From Burkholderiales bacterium (lineage in GTDB: Bacteria > Pseudomonadota > Gammaproteobacteria > Burkholderiales > Burkholderiaceae_F), in contig JADJWR010000003.1 of assembly GCA_016716275.1 (NCBI GenBank), forward strand, positions 1,054,001 to 1,118,000: 64,000 bases of DNA, written 5' to 3'. Each line of letters starts with the position of its first letter. Positions within the stretch are counted from its first letter, which is position 1. Shown here piece by piece: positions 15,955-25,249 of the stretch. The translations under genes were made by a program, and so were the position numbers. Under the pieces are notes generated by a model. That model saw only the letters and a list, made by a program, of their open reading frames with translations. It had not been told where the DNA came from and did not search any database.

Positions 15955-18405
15955 TCATTGCCGTAGACGCGCGTTCAGGCGTGTGCTCAGTCCCTCGACG
16001 ATCGCTGCTACGGCCGCCTCGGCCTGCGCATCGGCGAGAGTCCGCTCAGTATCTTGGAGAAGCAGACGGAATGCAAGGCTTTTCTCTTTATTTAACAGAG
16101 CGTTAGCGCCTACTTCTCCGACTTTGCTTGAAGCCCTGACGGACGGCCGGTACAGGTCGAACAGACGGAACTGCCGAAGGCAGCGCAGTCGCGGGTCGGT
16201 CTGCGCGAGCTCGCCCACCACGTCGTAGACACCTTGCAGCGGCACCGATTCGTCGAACCACAGCGCCACGTCGCGCTGCACTTCGGGGAACTTCGGCACG
16301 GCCGTGGCGACGGGCAGGGCCACGGGCAGCAGCGGCGCAACCTCGACTTCGAACAGCACCGGTGCGCCCGGCAGCTCGTAGCGCTGCTGCCAGCGCGGGT
16401 GCAGTTCGCCGATCCAGCCGATCGGCTCGCCGGCCAGCAGCACCCGCGCGCTGCGCCCCGGATGCAGCGCCGGGTGCGCCGCGGCCTCGAAGCGGATCGC
16501 CTCGCGCGCCAGCATGCCCTCGAGGTCGCCCTTGACGTCGAAGAAGTCGACCGCGCGGGCCGGCAGGCCCCACTGCTCGTCGTCGACCGCCCCATAGGCA
16601 AGGGCGGCGAGCCGCAGCGGTTGACGGACGCCGCGCACGGCGAGCGGCCCGTCGGCCGCCGACGGGTCACGGGCGAACACCCGGCCGAGTTCGTAGACGC
16701 GCACCCGCGCCGCCTTGCGGTTGAGGTTGTACCTGAGCGCCGCCACCAGGCCGCCGATCAGGCTGCTGCGCATCGCGCTCAGGTGGCTGGCGATTGGGTT
16801 GAGCACCCGGATCGGCTCCTCGACGCCGTTGAAGTCACGCTCCCACTGGGCCTCGACGAACGAGTAGTTGATCAGTTCCTGATAGCCGGCCGCGCCGAGA
16901 TGCTGCCGCAGCAGATGCTGGGTGCGCCGCCCTTCCGGCTGGCTGCGCATCACGGCCGGCGCGCGCGGCGGCTGCGCGGGGATCCGCCCGAACCCCCACA
17001 GGCGCGCCACCTCCTCGATCAGGTCTTCCTCGATCTGCAGGTCGAAGCGGTACGGCGGCGGTGTGACGGCGACGCGGCCGGGTTGCCGCTCGCACGGCAG
17101 CGCGAGCCGCTGCAGGATCTCGACGATCTCCTCGTCGCCGATCGCCACCCCGAGCACCTTGCGGCAGCGCTCGGTGCGCAGCGTGACCGGGCGACGCTCC
17201 GGAAGGGCCAGCACCTGGTCGTCGATCGGCCCGACCCGCGTCGTCGGCGTGCCGCAGATCTCGAGCAGCAGCCGGGTGATGTACTCGATGTGCTCGACGG
17301 TGGTCGAGAAGTCGACGCCGCGCTCGAACCGGTGCGCCGCATCGGTGCTGAAATTGAACCGACGCGCCCGGCCCTGGATCGATTCCGGCCACCAGAACGC
17401 CGCCTCGACGTAGACGTTGGTCGTCTCCAGCGCCACGGCGGTGGCCTCGCCGCCCATCACGCCGGCCAGTGCCTCGACGCCGCGGTCGTCGGCGATGACA
17501 CCGACCCAGTCGTCGACCGCCACCGTCTGCCCGTTCAGCAGTTCGACGGTTTCGCCGGCGCGACCCCAGCGCACCTGCAGGCCGCCGTGGACCTTGTCCA
17601 GGTCGAACACGTGCGACGGCCGCCCGAGTTCGAGCATCACGTAGTTGGAGATGTCGACCAGCGCCGAGATCGACCGCTGGCCGCTGCGCTCCAGCCGCTG
17701 CTTCATCCACAGCGGCGTCGGCGCCCGGGCGTTCAGGCCGCGGATCACCCGGCCCGAGAAGCGGCCACACAGGTCGGGCGCGAGCACTCTTACCGGCAGG
17801 CGATCGTCGATGGTCGCCGGCACCGGCGCGAACGACGGCGCGCGCAGCGGCGCACCGGTGATCGCTGCCGCCTCGCGCGCCACGCCGAGCACGCTCAGGC
17901 AGTCGCCGCGGTTCGGCGTCAGCTTGATGGTGATCTTCCGTTCGTCGAGCAGCAGATACTGGCGCAGGTCGCGCCCGACCGGCGCGTCGGCCGGCAGCAC
18001 CAGCAGGCCCTGGTGGTCCTCGGACAGGCCGAGCTCGCGCGCCGAGCACAGCATGCCCTGCGACAGCACGCCCCGCATCTTCGCTTCCTTGATCGCGAAA
18101 CCGCCGGGAAGCTCGGCGCCGACCAGGGCGCACGGCACCCGGATGCCGGCCGTCACGTTCGGCGCACCGCAGACGATCGTCAGCACGGCGCCGGCGCCGG
18201 CGTCGACCCGGCACACGGTGAGCCTGTCGGCGTCCGGATGGCGCGCGACGTCGAGCACCTCGGCCACCACGACGCCGCAAAACGGCGGCGCCACCGCAAC
18301 GGTCTCGTCGACTTCGAGGCCGGCCATGGTCAGGGCCTGCGCCAGCGCATCGGAGTCGAGCGCCGGATCGGCGTAGGCACGCAGCCAGGATTCGGGAAAC
18401 TGCAT
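15955..18405 (-). CDS. pheT: Phenylalanine--tRNA ligase beta subunit
   Basis: Beta subunit of the alpha2-beta2 PheRS. At 816 residues it has the normal size. Recognisable parts are the N-terminal EMAP-like tRNA-binding domain (VVVAEVLDVARHPDADRLTV), the B3/B4 editing region, the B5 domain (VTLRTERCRKVLG) and the catalytic-like core with HLSAMRSSLIGGL. The C-terminal ferredoxin-like anticodon-binding domain has PKFPEVQRDVALWF. It starts 99 nt after pheS. Confidence 0.97.
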   Translation of the reverse strand: MQFPESWLRAYADPALDSDALAQALTMAGLEVDETVAVAPPFCGVVVAEVLDVARHPDADRLTVCRVDAGAGAVLTIVCGAPNVTAGIRVPCALVGAELPGGFAIKEAKMRGVLSQGMLCSARELGLSEDHQGLLVLPADAPVGRDLRQYLLLDERKITIKLTPNRGDCLSVLGVAREAAAITGAPLRAPSFAPVPATIDDRLPVRVLAPDLCGRFSGRVIRGLNARAPTPLWMKQRLERSGQRSISALVDISNYVMLELGRPSHVFDLDKVHGGLQVRWGRAGETVELLNGQTVAVDDWVGVIADDRGVEALAGVMGGEATAVALETTNVYVEAAFWWPESIQGRARRFNFSTDAAHRFERGVDFSTTVEHIEYITRLLLEICGTPTTRVGPIDDQVLALPERRPVTLRTERCRKVLGVAIGDEEIVEILQRLALPCERQPGRVAVTPPPYRFDLQIEEDLIEEVARLWGFGRIPAQPPRAPAVMRSQPEGRRTQHLLRQHLGAAGYQELINYSFVEAQWERDFNGVEEPIRVLNPIASHLSAMRSSLIGGLVAALRYNLNRKAARVRVYELGRVFARDPSAADGPLAVRGVRQPLRLAALAYGAVDDEQWGLPARAVDFFDVKGDLEGMLAREAIRFEAAAHPALHPGRSARVLLAGEPIGWIGELHPRWQQRYELPGAPVLFEVEVAPLLPVALPVATAVPKFPEVQRDVALWFDESVPLQGVYDVVGELAQTDPRLRCLRQFRLFDLYRPSVRASSKVGEVGANALLNKEKSLAFRLLLQDTERTLADAQAEAAVAAIVEGLSTRLNARLRQ

Positions 18406-18504
18406 GTCAGTGCCCGCCCGGCCGGCCGCAGGGCAGCGAGCGCCACCTCGGGGGGCAGCGAACGCCGTGAGTACGGGGATCCATGACTCTCTCTCCGCGC
18501 GCGG

Positions 18505-19521
18505 TCAGTTGAACTGCGCCAGGAAGCGCAGGTCGCCCTCGAAGAACAGGCGCAGGTCGTCGACGCCGTAGCGCAGCATCGTCAGCCGCTCCAGACCCGA
18601 ACCGAAGGCGAAGCCGATGTGCCGCTCCGGGTCGAGGCCGAAGTTGCGCACCACGTCCGGATGCACCTGGCCGGCGCCGGAGATCTCCAGCCAGCGGCCC
18701 TGCAGGGCGCCGCTGGTGAACATCATGTCGATCTCGGCCGACGGTTCGGTGAAGGGGAAGAACGACGGCCGGAAGCGCACCTGCAGATCGTCGGTCTCGA
18801 AGAAGCGGCGCATGAAGTCGGTGTAGACCGCCTTCAGGTCGGCGAAGCTGATGTCCTCGTCGATCCACAGCCCCTCGACCTGGTGGAACATCGGCGAGTG
18901 GGTGGCGTCGGAGTCGACCCGGTAGGTGCGGCCGAGCGCGATCACCTTGATCGGCGGCGCATGCATGCGCGCGTAACGCACCTGCATCGGGCTGGTGTGG
19001 GTGCGCAGCAGCAGCGGCTTGCCGTGCTCGTCGCTGGTGTCGACGTAGAAGGTGTCCTGCATCGAGCGCGCCGGATGGTTCTCCGGATTGTTCAGCGCGG
19101 TGAAGTTGTACCAGTCGTTCTCGATCTCCGGACCGTCGGCCAGGTCGAAGCCGATCGAGCCGAAGATCTCCTCGATCCGCTGCCAGGTACGGATGACCGG
19201 GTGCACCCCGCCGGCGCCGCGCCGACGCCCCGGAAGCGTGACATCGACGGCCTCCTGTGCCAGCCGCGCGTTCAGCTCCGCTTCCGCCAGTTCGCCGCGA
19301 CGGCGCTCGAGCAATGCCTCGATGTGCTCCTTGGCGGCGTTGATCCGCGCGCCCTGGGTTCGCTTTTCCTCCGGCGCCAGCCTGGCCAGGCCCTTCAGCA
19401 GCTCGGTGAGCCTGCCGCCCTTGCCGAGGAAGCGTGCCTTCTCGTTCTCCAGTGCTGCCGGCTGGGTGGCCGCCGAGAACGCGGCCTGCGCGGCCTGGAT
19501 CAGTTCTTCAGGATCAGTCAT
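18505..19521 (-). CDS. pheS: Phenylalanine--tRNA ligase alpha subunit
   Basis: Catalytic alpha subunit of PheRS, 338 residues. It has the N-terminal coiled-coil (MTDPEELIQAAQAAF onward), the class II motif 2 region with LLRTHTSPMQVRYA and motif 3 GFAFGSGLERLTMLRYG. I chose the ATG at 19521; an in-frame upstream codon at 19551 would add ten residues without family support. A GC-rich stem (19537-19542 with 19557-19562) lies in the leader, but no Phe-rich leader peptide or U-tract is visible, so attenuation is not supported. Confidence 0.97.
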   Translation of the reverse strand: MTDPEELIQAAQAAFSAATQPAALENEKARFLGKGGRLTELLKGLARLAPEEKRTQGARINAAKEHIEALLERRRGELAEAELNARLAQEAVDVTLPGRRRGAGGVHPVIRTWQRIEEIFGSIGFDLADGPEIENDWYNFTALNNPENHPARSMQDTFYVDTSDEHGKPLLLRTHTSPMQVRYARMHAPPIKVIALGRTYRVDSDATHSPMFHQVEGLWIDEDISFADLKAVYTDFMRRFFETDDLQVRFRPSFFPFTEPSAEIDMMFTSGALQGRWLEISGAGQVHPDVVRNFGLDPERHIGFAFGSGLERLTMLRYGVDDLRLFFEGDLRFLAQFN

Positions 19522-19613
19522 GGCGCGGAATGGAACGGGGCCCGGCGGCAAGGCCAGGCCCCATCGTGATCAGCAGACGCCGGCGCACCACCAACAGACG
19601 CGCCGGGGACGGA

Positions 19614-19973
19614 TCAGGCAGGCAGGCTGGACTTGACCTTGTCGACGACCGCCGTGAAGCCCGGCTTGTCCATCACCGCCATGTCGGCCAGCACCTTGCG
19701 GTCGATGTCGATCGCCGCCCTTTTCAGGCCGGCCATGAAGGCCGAGTAGGTCATCCCCTGCTCGCGCACCGCCGCGTTGATGCGGGCGATCCACAGCGCA
19801 CGGAAGACGCGCTTGCGCGCCCGGCGGTCGCGGTAGGCGTACTGCCCCGCCTTCATCACCGCCTGCTTGGCGACCCGGTAGACGTTCTTGCGGCGTTGGG
19901 TGAATCCCTTGGCCTGCGAAAGCACCTTCTTGTGACGCGCGCGGGCGGTCACACCACGTTTTACTCGAGGCAT
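19614..19973 (-). CDS. rplT: 50S ribosomal protein L20
   Basis: L20 binds 23S rRNA early in 50S assembly and in many bacteria represses its own operon by binding the mRNA. The 119-residue protein starts MPRVKRGVTARARHKKVL and shows the typical basic helices with KGFTQRRKNVYRVAKQ and WIARINAAVREQG. Length is canonical. It follows rpmI by 12 nt. Confidence 0.98.
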   Translation of the reverse strand: MPRVKRGVTARARHKKVLSQAKGFTQRRKNVYRVAKQAVMKAGQYAYRDRRARKRVFRALWIARINAAVREQGMTYSAFMAGLKRAAIDIDRKVLADMAVMDKPGFTAVVDKVKSSLPA

Positions 19974-19985
19974 GGTTTTTCCCTC

Positions 19986-20183
19986 CTACGCGTACGGCAG
20001 CATGCGGCGCACGGAAGCCACGTCGGACGCGTGCATGTCGACCGCGCCGCGCAGATGGCGCTTGTTCTTGGTGGTGCGCTTGGTCAGGATGTGGCGCTTG
20101 AACGCCTGGCCGCGCTTGATCGATCCGCTCGCGCGGACGGCGAATCGCTTCGCCGCTGACTTCTTGGTCTTCATCTTGGGCAT
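19986..20183 (-). CDS. rpmI: 50S ribosomal protein L35
   Basis: The 65-residue L35 starts MPKMKTKKSAAKRFAVRASG and has the usual basic composition. A strong Shine-Dalgarno sequence (GAGGAGGGCAAG before the ATG) is present. It lies between infC and rplT in the universally conserved infC-rpmI-rplT order. Confidence 0.98.
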   Translation of the reverse strand: MPKMKTKKSAAKRFAVRASGSIKRGQAFKRHILTKRTTKNKRHLRGAVDMHASDVASVRRMLPYA

Positions 20184-20207
20184 CTTGCCCTCCTCTCATT
20201 GGATGAC

Positions 20208-20242
20208 CGCAGGCGCCCCGGGGGGACTTCGTCTGGCCTGCG
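20208..20242 (-). promoter_or_regulatory. Stem-loop in the infC-rpmI intergenic leader
   Basis: A 7-bp stem CGCAGGC (20208-20214)/GCCTGCG (20236-20242) with a GC-rich, partly self-complementary loop lies about 10 nt upstream of the rpmI Shine-Dalgarno sequence. In E. coli and Bacillus, L20 binds structured RNA in this same intergenic region to repress rpmI-rplT. The position fits such a control element, but I did not recognise the specific L20-binding fold. Confidence 0.35.
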
Positions 20243-20302
20243 TTCACTTGTTGGCGCCGCCGCCGGGAGACCATTCCCGACCGCAGCGACGAAAACCCGT
20301 TC

Positions 20303-20824
20303 CTACTTCTTCTTCTTCGGCGCCAGCACCATCACCATCTGCCGGCCCTCCAGCTTCGGCCAGGACTCGACCTGCGCGCCTTCTTCGACTTCGGCCTTGA
20401 TCCGCTCCAGGAGACGGACACCGAACTCCTGGTGCGCCATTTCCCGGCCGCGGAAGCGCAGGGTCACCTTGACCTTGTCACCCTCCGCCAGGAACTCCTG
20501 CAGCTTGCGCATCTTGGTCAGGTAGTCGTTCTCGTCGGTCTGCGGACGGAACTTGACCTCCTTGACCTGGATGACCTTCTGCTTCAGCCGTGCCTCGTGC
20601 GCCTTCTTCTGCTCCTGGTACTTGAACTTGCCGTAGTCCATCAGGCGGCAGACCGGCGGCATGGCGGTCGGGGCAATCTCGACGAGATCGACGTCCTTTT
20701 CGTCCGACAGCCGGAAGGCTTCGGCGAGCGGCACGATGCCGAGCGGCTCTCCGTCGACGCCGACTAGCCGCACCTCCGGCACCGAGATCTCGCGGTTGAT
20801 GCGATGCGTGTGTTCCTGTGCGAT
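20303..20824 (-). CDS. infC: Translation initiation factor IF-3 (AUC start)
   Basis: IF3 binds the 30S subunit and rejects non-canonical start codons. The 173-residue product contains the N-domain start IAQEHTHRINREI, VRLVGVDGEPLG and DYGKFKYQEQKK, and the C-domain RFRGREMAHQEFG. No ATG, GTG or TTG is available at the family start. The right codon is ATC at 20824-20822, preceded by AAGGA and lying 22 nt after the thrS stop. infC characteristically uses AUU or AUC, which lets IF3 repress its own synthesis. Starting at upstream codons would overlap thrS and add a non-conserved extension. Confidence 0.95.
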   Translation of the reverse strand: MAQEHTHRINREISVPEVRLVGVDGEPLGIVPLAEAFRLSDEKDVDLVEIAPTAMPPVCRLMDYGKFKYQEQKKAHEARLKQKVIQVKEVKFRPQTDENDYLTKMRKLQEFLAEGDKVKVTLRFRGREMAHQEFGVRLLERIKAEVEEGAQVESWPKLEGRQMVMVLAPKKKK

Positions 20825-20846
20825 GGTCCTTGACTCCCAAGAAATC

Positions 20847-22784
20847 CTAGCCGGCCGGGCCCACCTGACGTCGCTGCGCGACGTCCTCGGCGAGCAGCGC
20901 GGCGAAGCCATCCAGCGTCATCACGCCGAGATCGACACCGCCGCGGGCCCGGACAGCCACCCGTTTGATTCCATCCGCCGCCGGCTTCTCCTTCTCCCCG
21001 ACAACGAGGATGTAGGGCAGCTTCTGCAGCGCAAGGGCGCGGATTTTATAGGTGATCTTTTCGTTGCGCAAATCAGCCTCGGCCCTAAAGCCTTGTTTTT
21101 TCAGCGTTTGCGCAACGGCCTGCGCGTACTCCGCCTGCCCCTCGGAAATGTTGGCGATGCCCGCCTGCAGCGGCGCCAGCCACGGCGGCATCGCGCCGGC
21201 ATAGTGCTCGACCAGCATACCGATGAAGCGCTCCATCGAGCCGATGATCGCCCGGTGCAGCATCACCGGCACCTGGCGCGTGTTGTCCTCGGCCACGTAC
21301 TCGGCGCCGAGGCGGCCCGGCATCTGGAAGTCGACCTGCATCGTGCCGCACTGCCACTCGCGGCCGATGGCGTCCTTCAGCGTGTACTCGATCTTCGGCC
21401 CGTAGAAGGCGCCGTCGCCCGGCGACACCGTGAACTCGACGCCGGAGCGGCGCAGCGACTCCATCAGTGCCTGCTCGGCCTTGTCCCAGCTCTCGTCGGA
21501 GCCGATCCGCTTTTCCGGCCGCGTCGAGACCTTGTACAGGATCTGTTCGAAGCCGAAGTCGCGGTAGACCTTTTGCAGCAGCGCCGTGTAGGCGACGCAC
21601 TCGTCGAGGATCTGCGCCTCGGTACAGAAGATGTGGCCGTCGTCCTGGGTAAAGCCGCGCACGCGCATCATGCCGTGCAGCGAACCCGACGGCTCGTTGC
21701 GGTGGCAGGCGCCGAACTCGCCGTAGCGCAGCGGCAGCTCGCGGTAACTGTGCAGATTGGCGTTGTAGATCTGGATGTGGCCCGGGCAGTTCATCGGCTT
21801 CAGCGCGTAGTACCGGTTCTCCGACTCGGTCGTGAACATGTTCTCGCGGTACTTCTCCCAGTGCCCCGAGCGCTCCCACAGCGAGCGGTCGAGGATCTGC
21901 GGCGCCCTGACTTCCTGGTAGCCGTTGTCCTGGTAGACCTTGCGCATGTAGCTCTCGACCTGCTGCCAGATCGCCCAGCCGCGCGGATGCCAGAAGATCA
22001 GTCCCGGCGCTTCCTCCTGGAAGTGGAACAGGTCCAGTTCGCGGCCCAGCCGGCGGTGGTCGCGCCTCTCCGCCTCCTCGAGCATCCTCAGGTAGGCGTC
22101 CTGCTCGTCCTTCGACTGCCACGCCGTGCCGTAGATGCGCTGGAGCATCTCGTTGCGCGAGTCGCCGCGCCAGTAGGCGCCGGCGACCTTCATCAGCTTG
22201 AAGACCTTCAGCTTCCCCGTCGACGGCACGTGCGGTCCGCGGCACAGGTCGACGAAGCTACCCTCGCGGTACAGCGATATGTCCTGGTTGGCGGGAATCG
22301 AAGCGATGATCTCGGCCTTGTACTTTTCGCCGATCGACTCGAAGAACTTCACCGCGTCGTCGCGCTTCCACACCTCGCGCGCCACCGCCTCGTCGCGCTT
22401 CGCCAGTTCGGCCATCTTCTTCTCGATCGCCTCGAGGTCCTCCGGCGTGAACGGGCGCCTGAACGAGAAATCGTAGTAGAAGCCGTTGTCGATCACCGGG
22501 CCGATCGTCACCTGCGCCTCGGGGAACAGTTCCTTGACCGCGTAGGCGAGCAGGTGCGCCGTCGAATGACGCAGGATCTCCAGTCCCTCGGCATCGCGGG
22601 CGGTGACGATCGACACCGCGGCGTCGTGCTCGATGACGTGGCTCATGTCGACCAGCCTGCCGTCGACCCTGCCGGCAAGCGCCGCCTTGGCCAGGCCCGG
22701 CCCGACCGAGGCAGCCACCTCGGCGACGCTCGGCGGCTGGTCGAACGAACGGCTGGAGCCGTCCGGAAGGCGAATCGAAATCAT
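20847..22784 (-). CDS. thrS: Threonine--tRNA ligase
   Basis: Class II synthetase with editing function, 645 residues. It has an N-terminal TGS domain (MISIRLPDGSSRSF) and the second additional (editing) domain with HSTAHLLAYAV. The catalytic core carries the zinc-ligand region NCPGHI and motif 2 RVRGFTQDDGHIF. A C-terminal anticodon-binding domain with VVGEKE closes it. I chose the ATG at 22784, which has GGAG 10 nt upstream; a TTG at 22793 is too close to that site. thrS-infC-rpmI-rplT-pheST is the conserved order. Confidence 0.97.
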   Translation of the reverse strand: MISIRLPDGSSRSFDQPPSVAEVAASVGPGLAKAALAGRVDGRLVDMSHVIEHDAAVSIVTARDAEGLEILRHSTAHLLAYAVKELFPEAQVTIGPVIDNGFYYDFSFRRPFTPEDLEAIEKKMAELAKRDEAVAREVWKRDDAVKFFESIGEKYKAEIIASIPANQDISLYREGSFVDLCRGPHVPSTGKLKVFKLMKVAGAYWRGDSRNEMLQRIYGTAWQSKDEQDAYLRMLEEAERRDHRRLGRELDLFHFQEEAPGLIFWHPRGWAIWQQVESYMRKVYQDNGYQEVRAPQILDRSLWERSGHWEKYRENMFTTESENRYYALKPMNCPGHIQIYNANLHSYRELPLRYGEFGACHRNEPSGSLHGMMRVRGFTQDDGHIFCTEAQILDECVAYTALLQKVYRDFGFEQILYKVSTRPEKRIGSDESWDKAEQALMESLRRSGVEFTVSPGDGAFYGPKIEYTLKDAIGREWQCGTMQVDFQMPGRLGAEYVAEDNTRQVPVMLHRAIIGSMERFIGMLVEHYAGAMPPWLAPLQAGIANISEGQAEYAQAVAQTLKKQGFRAEADLRNEKITYKIRALALQKLPYILVVGEKEKPAADGIKRVAVRARGGVDLGVMTLDGFAALLAEDVAQRRQVGPAG

Positions 22785-22802
22785 CTGCTGCAATCTCCGA
22801 CG

Positions 22803-22829
22803 AAAAAAAAGTGCGGCCGAGCCGCACTT
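22803..22829 (-). terminator. Rho-independent terminator downstream of tRNA-Val
   Basis: Perfect 9-bp stem AAGTGCGGC/GCCGCACTT with a 3-nt loop, followed on the minus strand by eight T residues. This is a textbook intrinsic terminator. It lies 19 nt before the thrS start and 95 nt after tRNA-Val, so it separates the tRNA transcript from the thrS operon. Its position in the thrS leader also leaves open an attenuation role. Confidence 0.9.
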
Positions 22830-22923
22830 CTCTTTCCATGGGCGAACTCGTCCGGTCCGATCAGCTGCCGGTGAACGTAGTTCGGAAGACCCACATCTTC
22901 GGTTCCTTCGGGCGGCAATGCAC

Positions 22924-23000
22924 TGGTAGGCGCGAGTGGATTCGAACCACCGACCCCCACCATGTCAAGGTGGTGCTCTAACCAACTGAGCTACGCGCCT
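22924..23000 (-). tRNA. tRNA-Val (anticodon GAC)
   Basis: A 77-nt cloverleaf. Its acceptor stem is AGGCGCG/CGCGCCT and its D-arm includes AGCTCAGTTGGTTAGAGC. The anticodon stem is CCACC/GGTGG with loop TTGACAT, so the anticodon is GAC. The T-arm contains GGTTCGAATCC, and the CCA is encoded. It reads GUC and GUU. It lies on the minus strand between relA and the thrS operon. Confidence 0.97.
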
Positions 23001-23059
23001 GTCGCGGTCGCGGATGATACACGACGGCCGACGCATCGATCTGCGCCGCGCCCGGCCGG

Positions 23060-25198
23060 TCAGCGCCGCCTTGCCGAGTACACGCCGTTGACCTCGGCGA
23101 TCTGCGCAAGCGCGCGGCGCAGCGCCGCCGCATCGGCCACCTCGACCGTGAAGCTCATCCGTGCCTCGCCGCGCCGCGACAGCGTGTTGACGCCGACCAC
23201 GTTGAGCTTCTCGCGGGCGAAGACCTCGGAGATGTCGCGCAGCAGACCGGAGCGGTCCTGCGCCAGCACCGCGATGTCCACCGGGTAGACCGCCTCCGGC
23301 GCCGCGCTCCAGGCGACCTCGATCAGCCGCTCGGGATGCCGGTCGGCAAGCGATGCCGCGTTGGAGCAGCCGGCCCGATGCACCGACACGCCGCGGCCGC
23401 GGGTGACGAAGCCGATGATCTCGTCGGGCGGCACCGGCCGGCAGCAGCGCGCCATCTGCGTCAGCAGCGAATCGACGCCGACCACCAGTATTCCTCCCTT
23501 GCCGCGCGCCGCCGTCCTGCCGGCTTCCGCCTTGCCGATGACCGGCGGCGGCGCCTGTGACGCAGCCGCCGATGGTGCCGCGATCGCCTGCTCGATGCTG
23601 CGCAGGCTGAACTCCTCCTTGCTCGCCGCCACCGACAGCTCGTCGACCGAGGCGAAGCCGAGGCGGCGCGCCAGGTCGTCGAGCTTGACCGCGGTGCGGC
23701 CGAGCCGCTGCAGCTCGCGCTCCACCACCGCCCTGCCCGTGGCGATCGACTGCTCGAGTTCGAGCAGGTTGAACCAGTGACGCACCTTCTGCCGCGACCG
23801 CGCGCTGGCCAGGTAGCCGAGCTCCGGATTGAGCCAGTCGCGGCTCGGACCGCCGGACTTGCCGGCGATGATCTCCACCGTCTGCCCGTTGGCGAGCGGC
23901 CGGTTCAGCGGCAGCAGTGCGCCGTCGACGCGGGCGCCGCGGCAGCGGTGGCCCAGCTCGGTGTGCACGTGGTAGGCGAAGTCGATCGGCGTGGCGCCGG
24001 CGGGAAGCTCGACCACCCGGCCCTGCGGCGTCAGCACGTAGATGCGCTCCTCGGCCCCGGCCGACGGCAGCGGCCGGTCGACTTCCGCCCGCCAGGCCAG
24101 CAGCTGGCGCAGCCAGGCGACGCGCTGCTGGTCGGCGCCGGCGACCCGGCGGCGACCCTCCTTGTACTGCCAGTGTGCAGCCACGCCGAGCTCGGCGAAC
24201 TCATGCATCTCGCGCGTGCGGATCTGGATCTCGAGCGTGCGGCCGCCGGCGTCGCGCACCACCGTGTGCAGCGACTGGTAGCCGTTCGGCTTCGGCCTGG
24301 CGATGTAGTCGTCGTACTCGCCTTCGACCGCCGACCACATCTCGTGCACCAGCGACAGCACCTGGTAGCAGTGCGCCACCTGGTCGACGATCACCCGCAG
24401 CGCGCGCACGTCGTAGATCTCGTCGAACGCCAGCCGCTTGGCGAGCATCTTGTTGTGAATGCTGACGATGTGCTTCGGCCGGCCGCTGACCTCGGCACTG
24501 ATGCCGGCCGCCTCCAGCCGCTGGCGCAGCGCGACCACCGCATCGGCGATGAAGCGCTCGCGCTCGACTCGCTTCTCGTCGAGCAGACGTGCCAGCTGCC
24601 TGTAGGTCTCCGGCTCGAGTAGCCGGAAGGCCAGGTCCTCCAGCGCCCACTTGAGCTGCCAGACGCCGAGCCGGTTGGCCAGCGGCGCGTACAGATCGAG
24701 CGTCTCGCGGGCGATGGCGCGCTGCAGGTCGGCATCGATGCCGGTTCCGCGGCGAGCGGCGAAGTAGCGCAGCGTCTGCTCGCGCGAAGCCAGCCGCAGC
24801 AGCACGACCCGCACGTCGTTGACCATCGCCAGCAGCATCTTGCGCAGCCCTTCGGCCTGCGATCCGGCCTGGCCGCGGGTGCGCGTCAGTTCCGACAGCC
24901 GCATCAGCTGCCGCAGATCGGCCACCAGCTGGGCGACCACCGCTCCGAAGCGGCTGCGCAGCCAGTCGTCGGCATCGCGCAGCACGTCGTGGATGCCGAA
25001 CAGGTAGGCCGCCGCCAGCAGGTCGGGATCGGCGCGCAGGTCGCGGATGATCCCGACCATGCCGTCGGCGTGGGCGGCGAACGGCTCGCCGGTGCGCAGC
25101 GTGCGCTCGCCGTACAGCGGCACGACCAGTGCCCTGACCTCGGCCGGGTCGATCCTCTCCGGCGCGACCGCGCCGCTGCCGGCATCGCGTGCCACCAT
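23060..25198 (-). CDS. relA: GTP pyrophosphokinase RelA
   Basis: RelA makes (p)ppGpp on starved ribosomes. The 712-residue product has an N-terminal HD-like region in which the catalytic His-Asp pair is missing (YLFGIHDVLRDADDW), so hydrolysis is not expected. The synthetase domain has RPKHIVSIHNKM and EYDDYIARPKPNGYQSLHT; the acidic ExDD form is typical of RelA rather than SpoT. TGS (GRVVELPAGATPIDFAYHVH), a conserved-cysteine region (MARCCRPVPPDEIIGF) and a C-terminal ACT domain follow. The ATG at 25198 has GGAG 5 nt upstream. Only 51 nt separate it from the divergent mtfA-like gene. Confidence 0.95.
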   Translation of the reverse strand: MVARDAGSGAVAPERIDPAEVRALVVPLYGERTLRTGEPFAAHADGMVGIIRDLRADPDLLAAAYLFGIHDVLRDADDWLRSRFGAVVAQLVADLRQLMRLSELTRTRGQAGSQAEGLRKMLLAMVNDVRVVLLRLASREQTLRYFAARRGTGIDADLQRAIARETLDLYAPLANRLGVWQLKWALEDLAFRLLEPETYRQLARLLDEKRVERERFIADAVVALRQRLEAAGISAEVSGRPKHIVSIHNKMLAKRLAFDEIYDVRALRVIVDQVAHCYQVLSLVHEMWSAVEGEYDDYIARPKPNGYQSLHTVVRDAGGRTLEIQIRTREMHEFAELGVAAHWQYKEGRRRVAGADQQRVAWLRQLLAWRAEVDRPLPSAGAEERIYVLTPQGRVVELPAGATPIDFAYHVHTELGHRCRGARVDGALLPLNRPLANGQTVEIIAGKSGGPSRDWLNPELGYLASARSRQKVRHWFNLLELEQSIATGRAVVERELQRLGRTAVKLDDLARRLGFASVDELSVAASKEEFSLRSIEQAIAAPSAAASQAPPPVIGKAEAGRTAARGKGGILVVGVDSLLTQMARCCRPVPPDEIIGFVTRGRGVSVHRAGCSNAASLADRHPERLIEVAWSAAPEAVYPVDIAVLAQDRSGLLRDISEVFAREKLNVVGVNTLSRRGEARMSFTVEVADAAALRRALAQIAEVNGVYSARRR

Positions 25199-25249
25199 CA
25201 GTTCTCCGATGCGATGCCGTCGATTATCGCCCTGCGGCACAATCGTTCC

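Noticed and set aside
19522..19613. GC-rich stem in the pheS leader as a phenylalanine attenuator
   Set aside because: No Phe-rich leader peptide and no U-tract follow the stem, so attenuation is not supported.
22781..22963. Small minus-strand open frame reading through tRNA-Val
   Set aside because: Its N-terminus is a translation of the tRNA T-arm and 3' end and its C-terminus a translation of the terminator, so it is not a gene.
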